Made by a program: the position numbers and the translations under genes. The notes below the pieces were generated by a model. The model did not search any database and had not been told where the DNA came from. It saw only the letters and a list, made by a program, of their open reading frames with translations. A stretch of DNA of 64,000 nt from an uncultured Bacilli bacterium. Its GTDB lineage: Bacteria; Bacillota_I; Bacilli_A; RF39; UBA660. The stretch is from NCBI GenBank assembly GCA_910589375.1, contig CAJUTK010000002.1:434001-498000 (forward strand), in the 5' to 3' direction. Positions 42,826 through 50,623 of the stretch are shown here, piece after piece. Every line of letters starts with the position of its first letter. The first letter of the stretch is position 1.

Positions 42826-42912
42826 ATGAGAGTACTACTAATTACATTTATTTTATTTATTGCTGTTTTTCTTTATGCTTGCTGTGTTGTTGCAAGCAAA
42901 ACAGATAAATGA
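42826..42912 (+). CDS. small single-pass membrane protein (28 aa)
   Basis: A very short reading frame behind a strong GGGGAGGA site and a TATAAT-like box. The product has MRVLLITFILFIAVFLYACC followed by VVASKTDK: one transmembrane helix with paired cysteines at its end and a short polar tail. Similar tiny membrane proteins occur widely in Firmicutes without known function. The good ribosome binding site and its isolated place between the CpsB and M15 genes support expression. The M15 gene starts 24 bases later. Confidence 0.6.
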   Translation: MRVLLITFILFIAVFLYACCVVASKTDK

Positions 42913-42936
42913 TTATATAGAAAAAGGAGAAACATT

Positions 42937-43560
42937 ATGAGAAAAGAAATAGAAATTACTAGATTGGTAAATCAACAAAACCCACTTGACAGAGAAGATA
43001 TGCCTCTAGAATTAGCTATAACAGATCAAAATGAAAATAACTTTCATGAATATGTTGATCCAACTTTAAAACCTATGATTGATAAAAGAATTTTTTCCGC
43101 ACTGCAAGAATTACAAATGCATGCTAAAAAAGATGGTTTTAGCTTTATAGTGGATAGCGGATATCGTTCTTATGACTATCAGCAACAAGTACTAGACAGT
43201 TTTATTCAAAAGAAAGGATTAGACTATGCCAAAAAGTATGTTGCTCCACCTGGAACTTCAGAACATCAAACAGGACTTGCTATTGATTTTGCATCTTTTC
43301 AAGATGGCAAATATCAAGAAGCATTAACAGAAAAAGAAATAGAGTGGTTACAAAATAATGCGCATAGATTTGGGTTTATTTTAAGGTATCCGAAAGGAAA
43401 AGAGAGTATTACTGGTTATAACTATGAGCCTTGGCATTATCGATATGTCGGTGACCTTTCTTACATTCTATATAATTTTGACATAACCTTAGAAGAGTAT
43501 TATTTGAAGAAAGAATATTATGACTCCCATAAGAGAGAAAAGAAAAAAGTAATACAATAA
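42937..43560 (+). CDS. M15B (VanY-like) D-alanyl-D-alanine carboxypeptidase
   Basis: The zinc site is complete: His110 and Asp117 in PGTSEHQTGLAIDFA and His167 in YEPWHYRYVG, with catalytic Glu164, and the DSGYRSYDYQQQVL block of VanY/LdcB peptidases, which trim stem peptides of peptidoglycan. Unlike most family members it has no signal peptide or membrane helix: the N-terminus is charged (MRKEIEITRLVNQQ). It may act inside the cell on precursors or recycled peptides, or be released by another route. RBS AAAGGAGA. Confidence 0.88.
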   Translation: MRKEIEITRLVNQQNPLDREDMPLELAITDQNENNFHEYVDPTLKPMIDKRIFSALQELQMHAKKDGFSFIVDSGYRSYDYQQQVLDSFIQKKGLDYAKKYVAPPGTSEHQTGLAIDFASFQDGKYQEALTEKEIEWLQNNAHRFGFILRYPKGKESITGYNYEPWHYRYVGDLSYILYNFDITLEEYYLKKEYYDSHKREKKKVIQ

Positions 43561-43569
43561 ATTAGTATT

Positions 43570-43597
43570 AAAAGAAGAATATTTTTTCTTCTTTTTT
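43570..43597 (+). terminator. intrinsic terminator after the M15 peptidase gene
   Basis: AAAAGAAGAA (43570-43579) pairs with TTCTTCTTTT (43586-43595), then T-run. Confidence 0.75.
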
Positions 43598-43622
43598 TAT
43601 ATGATAAAGTAACGGTGATACT

Positions 43623-44360
43623 ATGAATAAAGTAGCATTTATAACTACCTCCTTAGCTGGAATTTCTACTATATTAGGATTCTTTGTATTATGGATAAAA
43701 AATCAAGAAAACATTGTTGCTAAAGCACTTGGCTTTTCTTCTGGAGTTTTACTATTTGTATCCATATTTGATTTAATTCCAAGTTCTTTTTCTTATTTTA
43801 AGAAATCCTTTATATCTGGATTCAACATTCTATTTTGTATTCTCTTTTTATTACTTGGAATACTACTATCTACTATTATGAATGAGAGTGTACAAAAAAG
43901 AGTGGGGGATAGTAGTTCTCTCTATCAAATCGGAATACTATCTATGTTAGCAATTATTCTTCACAATATACCAGAGGGAATTATTACTTATCTAACCACT
44001 ACCATGGAGTATAAAGCTGGAATCTTTTTAGCGCTTTCCATTGCTTGTCATAATATACCAGAAGGAATCTGTATAGCTATCCCTATCTATTACTCTACCA
44101 ATAGCAAGTGGAAATCATTTAAAATGGTACTATTATCAGCACTTTCAGAGCCACTTGGAGCACTAATCGCTGCCTTATTCTTTCAAGAGAGACTATCAGA
44201 TATGATGATTGCTATTTTTCTAGCGCTAGTAGCTGGAATTATGATTTCATTAGCGTTATTGGATATTTTACCAGAAGCTAAGAATTACTCTTTAAAACAT
44301 ACTTTTATGTACTTTTGCATAGGCTTTGGAGTATTACTCTTATCTCATTTACTATTCTAA
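43623..44360 (+). CDS. ZIP-family divalent metal transporter
   Basis: Eight hydrophobic segments across 245 residues with the two ZIP signature helices: LHNIPEGIITYLTT and CHNIPEGICIAIPIYY, whose His and Glu residues bind zinc or iron in the pore. SALSEPLGALIAALFF and GIMISLALLDILPEA are also typical. It is ZupT-like by size and motif. A GGTGATACT site precedes the ATG; no metal-responsive operator is evident upstream. Confidence 0.93.
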   Translation: MNKVAFITTSLAGISTILGFFVLWIKNQENIVAKALGFSSGVLLFVSIFDLIPSSFSYFKKSFISGFNILFCILFLLLGILLSTIMNESVQKRVGDSSSLYQIGILSMLAIILHNIPEGIITYLTTTMEYKAGIFLALSIACHNIPEGICIAIPIYYSTNSKWKSFKMVLLSALSEPLGALIAALFFQERLSDMMIAIFLALVAGIMISLALLDILPEAKNYSLKHTFMYFCIGFGVLLLSHLLF

Positions 44361-44382
44361 TAGAATGTGATAAAATGAAACC

Positions 44383-45093
44383 ATGGAAACAGTTTGGAAT
44401 AAGAAGAAATATCAAAGCTTTATAAAAGAGTTAGAAAAATTAGGAGATAAACAATATAAACAATTTACTTCTAACTTAGGAATTAATAAAGACTATTTAA
44501 TTGGAGTAAGAACTCTTGAACTAAAAAAAATAGCCAAAGCTATTAGTAAAGAAGATTATTTAAATTTTATAAAATTAAATACTCATAATACTTATGAAGA
44601 AAGATTAGTTCATGGGCTTTTAATTGGATATATAAAAACAGATTTTGATACTGTAAAAGCTTTATTATGGGAATTTATACCCCATATTGATAATTGGGCT
44701 TTATGTGACATTACAATCGCTAATTTGCATATCTGGAGCAACTATACTAAAGAAGGCTTTTTATTCGTAAAAAAGTGCTTAAATAGTGAAAATGAATGGT
44801 ATCAGCGAGTAGGATTTATCATTTTATTAAATTACTATATTAATGATGAATATATTGATCAAATATTGGATATATGCAACCATTATAAAACAGAACAATA
44901 TTATGTAAAAATGGCTATTGCTTGGCTAATATCTATCTGCTATATTAAACAAAAAGATAAAACATTATATTTTTTAAAAAGCAATAACATGAATTATTGG
45001 ATACAAAATAAAAGTATTCAAAAAATAAGAGAATCTACTAGAGTTAGTAAAATAGAAAAGGATGAATTATTAAAATGGAAAAAGAAGCAGTAA
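44383..45093 (+). CDS. DNA alkylation repair protein (AlkD-like HEAT-repeat glycosylase)
   Basis: Removes cationic alkylated bases such as 3- and 7-methylpurines. The protein is all-helical (HEAT-like repeats), with LGINKDYLIGVRTLELKKIAK near the start, ERLVHGLLIGYIK, IDNWALCDITIAN and WYQRVGFIILLNYY, blocks typical of the AlkD/YP_... family. Trp and Asp in the DNWALCD segment fit the active-site cleft. It overlaps the downstream TSCPD gene by 19 bases. Ribosome binding site is weak. Confidence 0.9.
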   Translation: METVWNKKKYQSFIKELEKLGDKQYKQFTSNLGINKDYLIGVRTLELKKIAKAISKEDYLNFIKLNTHNTYEERLVHGLLIGYIKTDFDTVKALLWEFIPHIDNWALCDITIANLHIWSNYTKEGFLFVKKCLNSENEWYQRVGFIILLNYYINDEYIDQILDICNHYKTEQYYVKMAIAWLISICYIKQKDKTLYFLKSNNMNYWIQNKSIQKIRESTRVSKIEKDELLKWKKKQ

Positions 45094-45350
45094 TTGAAAA
45101 AATAGAATATCAACCAAAAGGGGTTTGTTCAAATAACATGTTAATAGAAATAGAAGGGGAGACCATCAAAAGGGTAGAGATAGCAGGGGGATGTCCTGGT
45201 AATACATTAGGTGTATCAAAATTGTGTGTTGGCAAAAGCATTAATGAAGTAATTGAATTACTACATGGCATACCTTGTAGAAATAGAGGGACATCATGCC
45301 CAGATCAATTAGCTAAAGCATTAATAGAATATAAAAAAAGAAACATTTAA
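45075..45350 (+). CDS. TSCPD-domain protein (TIGR03905 type)
   Basis: A 91-residue protein with EYQPKGVCSNNMLIEIEGETIKRVEIAGGCPGN and the GTSCPDQLAKAL motif that names the TSCPD domain, elsewhere found at the end of ribonucleotide reductases. It has three to four conserved cysteines (including CPGN, C before RNRG, and SCPD) that may bind metal or form a disulfide. Function unknown. It starts within the end of alkD, so they are translated together. Confidence 0.9.
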   Translation: MEKEAVIEKIEYQPKGVCSNNMLIEIEGETIKRVEIAGGCPGNTLGVSKLCVGKSINEVIELLHGIPCRNRGTSCPDQLAKALIEYKKRNI

Positions 45351-45372
45351 TTTGTCTCTCAAGGAGTTTTAT

Positions 45373-45798
45373 ATGAAAAAGAAGAAAAAAGAAAATTATA
45401 ATAATATTATTGATTTATATAATGAATTAATTTATGAATACTATAATAATGTTAAAACAAAGTTTAATAAAAATACATTAAGCACAAAATGTAATGTCTC
45501 ACTAAAATTAGTAAATGAATTAATAAAGCATTTATACAAAAAAGGATATATTTCTTATTCATCAGTATTTAGTAATGACTTTACTTTAACCTATGAAGGA
45601 TTACTCTACCTAGAAAGTATAGTACAAGATAAAAAAGCAAGAAATAGAGATTTAATTGTCATGTTTTTTTCTATGATAGCAATAATAATATCTATTGCTC
45701 CATTACTTTTAGAAAATATTTACTATGGTATTGGATTACTAATTTTAATATATTCAGCATTTAAATGGGCATTTAATAATATTGGTGGGATAAAATAG
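45373..45798 (+). CDS. winged-helix protein with two C-terminal membrane helices
   Basis: A lysine-rich N-terminus is followed by a probable winged helix (about 30-85: NTLSTKCNVSLKLVNELIKHLYKKGYISY...FTLTYEGLLYLES) and two hydrophobic helices (about 96-113 and 116-133). It could be a membrane-tethered regulator, but I recognise no family. Start is ATG 45373 (141 aa) behind CAAGGAGT; a TTG seven codons earlier precedes that site. It is the last plus-strand gene before the gene-free convergent region. Confidence 0.65.
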   Translation: MKKKKKENYNNIIDLYNELIYEYYNNVKTKFNKNTLSTKCNVSLKLVNELIKHLYKKGYISYSSVFSNDFTLTYEGLLYLESIVQDKKARNRDLIVMFFSMIAIIISIAPLLLENIYYGIGLLILIYSAFKWAFNNIGGIK

Positions 45799-46080
45799 AT
45801 AGGAAATAGTCTCCAAATAAGAAGTTAACATAATATACATTATAGGTAATTATAATAAATAATTTATTATATATAATTCATCATACTTTAATCCAATATC
45901 CATTCTTTAATTATAAATAATATGCTTTTCGTTTTAATCTTAATAATTATGATTTCAATAATCATTTTAAAAAATTTAAATAAAGTTTTCAAATAATTAT
46001 TTTAATTTATAATTAATTTTCTTAAATTGATTATAATAATATTCATTATAAATATATAAATTTAGATGGTTAGTTCTTCA

Positions 46081-46190
46081 GTTAATCTTTTCTCGATGCA
46101 AAATACAGCACCATTTTATGCCATAGTCCCCTACTAAAAGATTTAAACAAAAAAGGGGGCTTGTTCAATTTTGCATCCGAGGTAATTAAC
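46081..46190. repeat. 110-bp imperfect inverted-repeat element
   Basis: Left arm: GTTAAT (46081-46086) and CTCGATGCAAAAT (46092-46104). Right arm: ATTTTGCATCCGAG (46168-46181) and ATTAAC (46185-46190). Between them CCCCT (46128-46132) pairs with AGGGG (46154-46158). This could be a small mobile-element remnant (MITE-like), a folded single-strand recombination site, or a structured RNA. No transposase gene is nearby. Confidence 0.55.
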
Positions 46191-46206
46191 TCATCATCTA
46201 TTCATA

Positions 46207-46220
46207 TCTCGATGCAAAAT
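46207..46220 (+). repeat. third copy of the TCTCGATGCAAAAT motif
   Basis: Identical over 14 bases to the copy at 46091-46104 and inverted relative to the one at 46168-46181, with which it can also pair (AATTTTGCATC...GATGCAAAATT). Confidence 0.6.
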
Positions 46221-46293
46221 TCAAATGTCAATTTTTCAAAATTAATATACTATATCTTATATTTGTATATTGTATATAGTTTTTAACAATAAT

Positions 46294-46320
46294 ATTGGGA
46301 TCTAGCTTTCTGATCCTAAT
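46294..46320. other. hairpin, 9-bp stem
   Basis: ATTGGGATC (46294-46302) pairs with GATCCTAAT (46312-46320), one G-T pair, 9-base loop. First of three adjacent hairpins before the Tim44-like gene end; possible part of a structured transcript. Confidence 0.5.
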
Positions 46321-46321
46321 A

Positions 46322-46356
46322 ATACTAAAAAGTAGGGTAGCCTCCCCTACTTTTCT
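46322..46356 (-). terminator. terminator of the Tim44-like/regulator operon
   Basis: AAAAGTAGGG (46328-46337) pairs with CCCTACTTTT (46345-46354); on the minus strand the stem is followed by a T-run. It may also stop plus-strand transcription. Confidence 0.75.
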
Positions 46357-46383
46357 GTAATCCCAACAATAGGGGATTTATCA

Positions 46384-47091
46384 TTAGAAATTTATAATCT
46401 TTTTTATAGAAGCAATTCTAAAGTCTACATTATTAATTACAGTATTACAAAATTCACATTTCTCACTTGAAATAGGTGCCCCACAATTTGGACAATTAGT
46501 AGGGGTATCATCACCAAAGTTTTTTCTAAAGATTACTTCAAAACTTTCAGTAATTTTAGAATCTTTGTTACCACTAATAATTTTGCCATCGCCATTTTCT
46601 ACATAACTAATATAACTAATAGTAATCACAGTAGAGACTGCTTGTTTAATAGTAGTACTAATAGTTTCAAAAACAATAACCTTTTCCCTAGTAATATCTT
46701 TTATAATACGCTTATTCCCCTGCTTTAAATCTAAAGTAAGACCTGTATGATAATTTTGAAATAATTGTTTAGTACTAAGTAACTTCATTGTATTATAGTC
46801 TAAATTATTATAAGCCATTTCAAAATCATAAAATAAATTATAAAAATAATCTTTAAAACCATCTAAATCTGAAGTCTGAAAAGTAGATAGTTCTTCCATA
46901 GAAATATCCGTATATTTTACTTTTTCTTTTTCCTCTTCATAATTTATTACATTATTTTTAAAATAAGTCTTATTTTTGGTTCTTTTAACAGAAGAAGTAA
47001 GTGTTTTAATAATAATATAAACAACTAAAATATAAACTAAAATCTGTATTATATATGCAATTGGAAACATTACAATCCATAAGATATCCAT
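46384..47091 (-). CDS. membrane protein with Tim44-like domain and C-terminal zinc ribbon
   Basis: N-terminal hydrophobic stretch (about 3-30, one or two helices), an acidic linker, a Tim44-like alpha/beta domain (about 70-190: YNLFYDFEMAYNNLDYNTMKLLSTKQLFQNY, ITISYISYVENG), and a zinc ribbon with CPNCGAP and CEFC near the C-terminus. Proteins of this type occur in Firmicutes with unknown function. It starts six bases after the upstream regulator gene and is probably in one transcript with it. Confidence 0.75.
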   Translation of the reverse strand: MDILWIVMFPIAYIIQILVYILVVYIIIKTLTSSVKRTKNKTYFKNNVINYEEEKEKVKYTDISMEELSTFQTSDLDGFKDYFYNLFYDFEMAYNNLDYNTMKLLSTKQLFQNYHTGLTLDLKQGNKRIIKDITREKVIVFETISTTIKQAVSTVITISYISYVENGDGKIISGNKDSKITESFEVIFRKNFGDDTPTNCPNCGAPISSEKCEFCNTVINNVDFRIASIKKIINF

Positions 47092-47097
47092 ATTACC

Positions 47098-47883
47098 CTA
47101 GTTTCCTACTTTTCTAGATTGAATTTCAGCAATTTTTTCAAATACCTCAGAAGCATTATTTTCATTAATTTCTGTGTATCCTAATTCTTTTAAAGCTTGA
47201 ACTTTAATATTATTTAATTCTAAAGTCCTACTAAGCTTATCTTCCATTTTTTGTTCAATTTGATTAATGAAACGCTTATGGCATTCTGCTAACTTAGTCT
47301 TAGAGGCTCCACCGCTATTATATAAAACAAATGCAGAATACATAATACTCTCAAAAATAAATTGTTCCTCTTCATCGAATGCAAACTCTAGAGGTTTAAC
47401 AAAACCAGTTTCTTTTGCAACATAACCTAATATATACTTTAATTCTTTAGAAGAATCCATTGATTGTATAAAATGGAACAAATATTTCATTGCAGCATAA
47501 TTTTTTGGATCTTTATCATCCTCTAATTTTTCTTTAATTAAATCAATGATTCCCATCATTAATTCTTTTTCTTTTTTACCAAGCCCACTAAAAATAGAAC
47601 CCGCATCAATAGAACTCAATGAAGATGGTGTATCATTACACATAGCATTAAGCCTAGTCTCTACAGCAGTAATATAATCTGTATCTATTTTAATATTGTC
47701 TAATTCATCAGCTGATTTAATTCCTAATAAATTTAATAATAATACTTTTTTATCTTTAGGCCATTTATTAATATCATCCAAATCTAGATAATTATATATC
47801 ATTTGTCTAGAAACACCTAAAAACTTCGCTAATTTAACTTTTGAAATACCTAATTCATGTAAGATATCATTCAATCTGTCCAT
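47098..47883 (-). CDS. Cro/CI-type HTH protein with uncharacterised C-terminal domain
   Basis: Residues 2-55 form an XRE-type helix-turn-helix (ILHELGISKVKLAKFLGVSRQMIYNYLDL). The remaining 200 residues are helical and contain MMGIIDLIKEKL and a charged tail; I recognise no family. RBS is AGGAGGGT upstream of ATG 47883. A perfect palindrome overlaps its promoter -10, which suggests autorepression. First gene of a two-gene operon with the Tim44-like protein. Confidence 0.75.
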   Translation of the reverse strand: MDRLNDILHELGISKVKLAKFLGVSRQMIYNYLDLDDINKWPKDKKVLLLNLLGIKSADELDNIKIDTDYITAVETRLNAMCNDTPSSLSSIDAGSIFSGLGKKEKELMMGIIDLIKEKLEDDKDPKNYAAMKYLFHFIQSMDSSKELKYILGYVAKETGFVKPLEFAFDEEEQFIFESIMYSAFVLYNSGGASKTKLAECHKRFINQIEQKMEDKLSRTLELNNIKVQALKELGYTEINENNASEVFEKIAEIQSRKVGN

Positions 47884-47904
47884 ATCTCATACCCTCCTAC
47901 TATC

Positions 47905-47932
47905 ATTATAACACTGTTATGTCAAATGTCAA
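47905..47932 (-). promoter_or_regulatory. promoter and probable operator of the HTH gene
   Basis: On the minus strand TTGACA (47932-47927), 16-bp spacer, TATAAT (47910-47905). The palindrome ATAACA-C-TGTTAT (47908-47920) overlaps the -10, and TTGACAT is tandemly repeated over the -35. Confidence 0.65.
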
Positions 47933-47984
47933 GTGTAAAGGAATAGTTAATTATAAAATTTCATTGACAGAATTTTCATAATAA

Positions 47985-50474
47985 TTATTTTCCAATTATA
48001 TTACGTTTGTAAGTACAATTTTGCTTATTAAAATTTTCACATCCGATAAATTTACCATATGGTCCATTCTTTTGCAATAATCTGCCACCACATATGGGGC
48101 ATTCATATCTTTCATTTTTTAATTCTTTTGCATGATCTTCTTTTAATTCATTAATAAAGATGGATTCTTGATTTTTAACTGTCAGGAAAAACACTTTATT
48201 CTTGGCTCTAGTCATTGCAACATAGAAAATCCTTCTCTCCTCTGCAAATAAATAAGTATCTCTACTATCTAATAATAATTCTAATATTGGTACATCTTGA
48301 ACTTTGCTAGGAAATCCTATTTTCGAATTTTTATTATTAATAATAAAAACATAATCAGCTTGTAACCCTTTTGATTTATGGGCAGTTATAAAATTCATTT
48401 TTAAATCTTTTCGTCTTGAGTATCTTATATCTACTACTTTGCTTTGACTGTTATATTTACAGTTTAATAAATCACTAGTTTGTAATATTTTGTAATCAAA
48501 TGAATACCTACCAATAAAGAAAACTGTACTATTTGATGGTAAATCATTTAATTTATTCAACATAAATTCTACTGCGCATTTTTCATTATATCCATTTATT
48601 TCACCAATTACTGACTTGTTCCAATTATCATTTCCACAAATATTTTTTCTTATCTGTAAAGGATTCTTTTGAATAAAATTACTACTTATTTCAATAAGTT
48701 TCTGACTAAACCTATATGTATTTTCAATTTTACTAATTTCAAAATCTCCCCAATAATATCTAAAATTCAATATAAAGTTTATATCACTACCTGCAAATCG
48801 ATAAATACTTTGCCAATCATCCCCTACACAAAACAAATGAAATTTATTAGATTTTCTCATACTCTTTATTAGATTAAATCTAGATTTAGAAATGTCTTGA
48901 TATTCATCAATTATTACATATTTGTAAGCACTAGTATATTTTACTTTATTTATATAATCTGTGGCAATATTAATCATGTCATTAAAATCAAATTCATGAT
49001 GTTCTTTTAAATAACTAGCATAAGAATTATAAATTGGTTCTAATAAAGATAATATTATATTATTACTCTTATTATATGAAGAACTATCACTTAGTTCTTT
49101 TACTTCCCCAATTGTATAATTATTACTCTTAATTAAGTTAATAAGTGTCCCAAAAAGTTCAATTATACTTTCTAAATAAGAATCATTATTAAATTTTTCA
49201 TTCCAAAGTTCAGTTATATTTTTAGGTTCCATTCTAATAGATTGACTAAAAAGGTTTTTTTGCAAGTTTTCCAATAAAGTTTCTTCCATTTTTTCATAAG
49301 CATAACATTCAATCATAGTTGTGTTATTTTTTTTATGAATATTTCTTTTCCAATCAATTGAATCTTGATATTCTTGACTTGGTGATTTTCCATGTTTACT
49401 ATTAAAATATGAAGGTACTTCCCCATCCCTATCAATTCCAAAATATTCAATATATATATCCTCTTCTGGCAAATAAAAATCAGGAGTATATTGCGTATAC
49501 TCATTTGTACTAGTATTATATTTATAAGGGCTCTCATAAACATACTCTATATTGTTTTGGTATAAAAAATTAGCTATATCCATTTCTCCATAGCTTTTAA
49601 CTGTTTCATTTTTCATGGTGGTAGGAGGATTGCAACGCAAATATTCTTCATATTCTTCTTGGGTTTTAAATTCAAATTCTGACTTATAGGTAATCCTATT
49701 ATATAAAAAATACTTTATTAATAAATTCAAATATTCATCCATTGATAAATTTTGTTTTAGTTGTTCTTTAATAAAATCATGCAAATTTAATTTTGTAATA
49801 GTAATTTTTTTACCTTCAACCTTAGTAATAATATTCATAGCTAATTTATGAAATGTTGAAACCTCTATACTTTTATCTACCTCTTTAATTATTCTTTCTT
49901 TCATTTCGGACGCGCTTACATTTGTAAAAGACAATACTAAAATTTCTTCAGGCAAACATTTTTTCAATTTAATTAAATATTTTGCTTTTCCAACAATTGT
50001 AGTAGTTTTCCCAGTACCTGCACCAGCTATGACCAATTGATTGTAATCATCTTTAACAACACATTCCATTTGTTGCATATCTAGAACTTTATCCTCGATT
50101 TTTCCAAGAATTCTATACCCATCTTCTATTTTTCTATTAATAATATCTCGATTATTTTTTATTGCTTTTTGTTCTGCACCATTATACCAATCTAATAGCA
50201 TTTTTTGTTTTTCTACTAACAGGCGATATTTTTTTGCTTTTCTAAATTTTTTTATTTTTTTGGTTTCTATAATTTTAAGTAATTCTACAGTGTCAGATTT
50301 CCAAGTATTTATTTTTAATAAACTTATAGTATTAGTGGTGTCAGCAAAAATTTCAAAAATATGCTGTAATGCATCTTCAATCTTTAAAATAACATCATCA
50401 CATAAGGAATTTCTCATTTCACGATTATTTTTTATTCTTACATAAAATTTCTTAATGAAATTCATTTCATACAT
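47985..50474 (-). CDS. UvrD/Rep-type helicase with embedded PD-(D/E)XK-like nuclease and C-terminal zinc finger
   Basis: Superfamily-1 helicase of 829 residues. Walker A AGAGTGKTT (150-158), an inserted domain (about 294-392) with Glu297, Asp332 in PDFYLP and Glu343 in YIEYFG that matches PD-(D/E)XK nucleases found in helicase-IV-like proteins, DEYQD (523-527), GDDWQSIYRF, TAHKSKGLQ, and VAMTRAK. A topoisomerase-type zinc finger ends the protein (Cys792, Cys795, Cys812, Cys820). The 140-residue N-terminus is unassigned and helical. It may act in repair or defence; nothing in the sequence settles which. Confidence 0.85.
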   Translation of the reverse strand: MYEMNFIKKFYVRIKNNREMRNSLCDDVILKIEDALQHIFEIFADTTNTISLLKINTWKSDTVELLKIIETKKIKKFRKAKKYRLLVEKQKMLLDWYNGAEQKAIKNNRDIINRKIEDGYRILGKIEDKVLDMQQMECVVKDDYNQLVIAGAGTGKTTTIVGKAKYLIKLKKCLPEEILVLSFTNVSASEMKERIIKEVDKSIEVSTFHKLAMNIITKVEGKKITITKLNLHDFIKEQLKQNLSMDEYLNLLIKYFLYNRITYKSEFEFKTQEEYEEYLRCNPPTTMKNETVKSYGEMDIANFLYQNNIEYVYESPYKYNTSTNEYTQYTPDFYLPEEDIYIEYFGIDRDGEVPSYFNSKHGKSPSQEYQDSIDWKRNIHKKNNTTMIECYAYEKMEETLLENLQKNLFSQSIRMEPKNITELWNEKFNNDSYLESIIELFGTLINLIKSNNYTIGEVKELSDSSSYNKSNNIILSLLEPIYNSYASYLKEHHEFDFNDMINIATDYINKVKYTSAYKYVIIDEYQDISKSRFNLIKSMRKSNKFHLFCVGDDWQSIYRFAGSDINFILNFRYYWGDFEISKIENTYRFSQKLIEISSNFIQKNPLQIRKNICGNDNWNKSVIGEINGYNEKCAVEFMLNKLNDLPSNSTVFFIGRYSFDYKILQTSDLLNCKYNSQSKVVDIRYSRRKDLKMNFITAHKSKGLQADYVFIINNKNSKIGFPSKVQDVPILELLLDSRDTYLFAEERRIFYVAMTRAKNKVFFLTVKNQESIFINELKEDHAKELKNERYECPICGGRLLQKNGPYGKFIGCENFNKQNCTYKRNIIGK

Positions 50475-50495
50475 CTCTTCTCTATATTGTCATAT

Positions 50496-50518
50496 ACATT
50501 TTACCAAATTTTACCAAA
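50496..50518 (-). repeat. tandem repeat upstream of the helicase gene
   Basis: TTTTACCAAA occurs twice in tandem (spaced 11 bases apart), about 25-45 bases before the helicase start. It could be a protein-binding site. Confidence 0.4.
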
Positions 50519-50520
50519 CA

Positions 50521-50542
50521 AAAAAAGCATTTCTGCTCTTTT
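50521..50542 (-). terminator. terminator of the lipoprotein gene
   Basis: Stem AAAAAAGCA / TGCTCTTTT-type with one mismatch and TTTC loop; the minus-strand transcript ends in a T-run. Confidence 0.6.
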
Positions 50543-50623
50543 TCTGTTTTATAATATTGTTTATTAATATATCAAAAACCACATCACTATGGTATGGTTG
50601 AAATTTGAATTTAGTTTTCCTTT

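Larger units (their letters stand above)
45799..46383. other. 585-bp gene-free convergent region, extremely AT-rich, with repeats and hairpins
   Basis: It lies between a plus-strand and a minus-strand gene end. The left half (45799-46070) is nearly pure A/T with no convincing gene or ribosome site. The right half holds three copies of a TCTCGATGCAAAAT-type motif, a long imperfect inverted repeat, and three consecutive hairpins; these are listed separately. It borders the accessory genes on its right and may mark an insertion boundary. Confidence 0.7.

Noticed and set aside
45922..45996. 24-residue hydrophobic reading frame (type I toxin-like)
   Set aside because: No ribosome binding site, no promoter, and in sequence this AT-rich short hydrophobic frames arise by chance.
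46384..50474. Claiming the regulator/Tim44-like/helicase block as a proven defence system
   Set aside because: No toxin, restriction or known defence domain other than the nuclease-like insert; the idea is kept only as a hypothesis.
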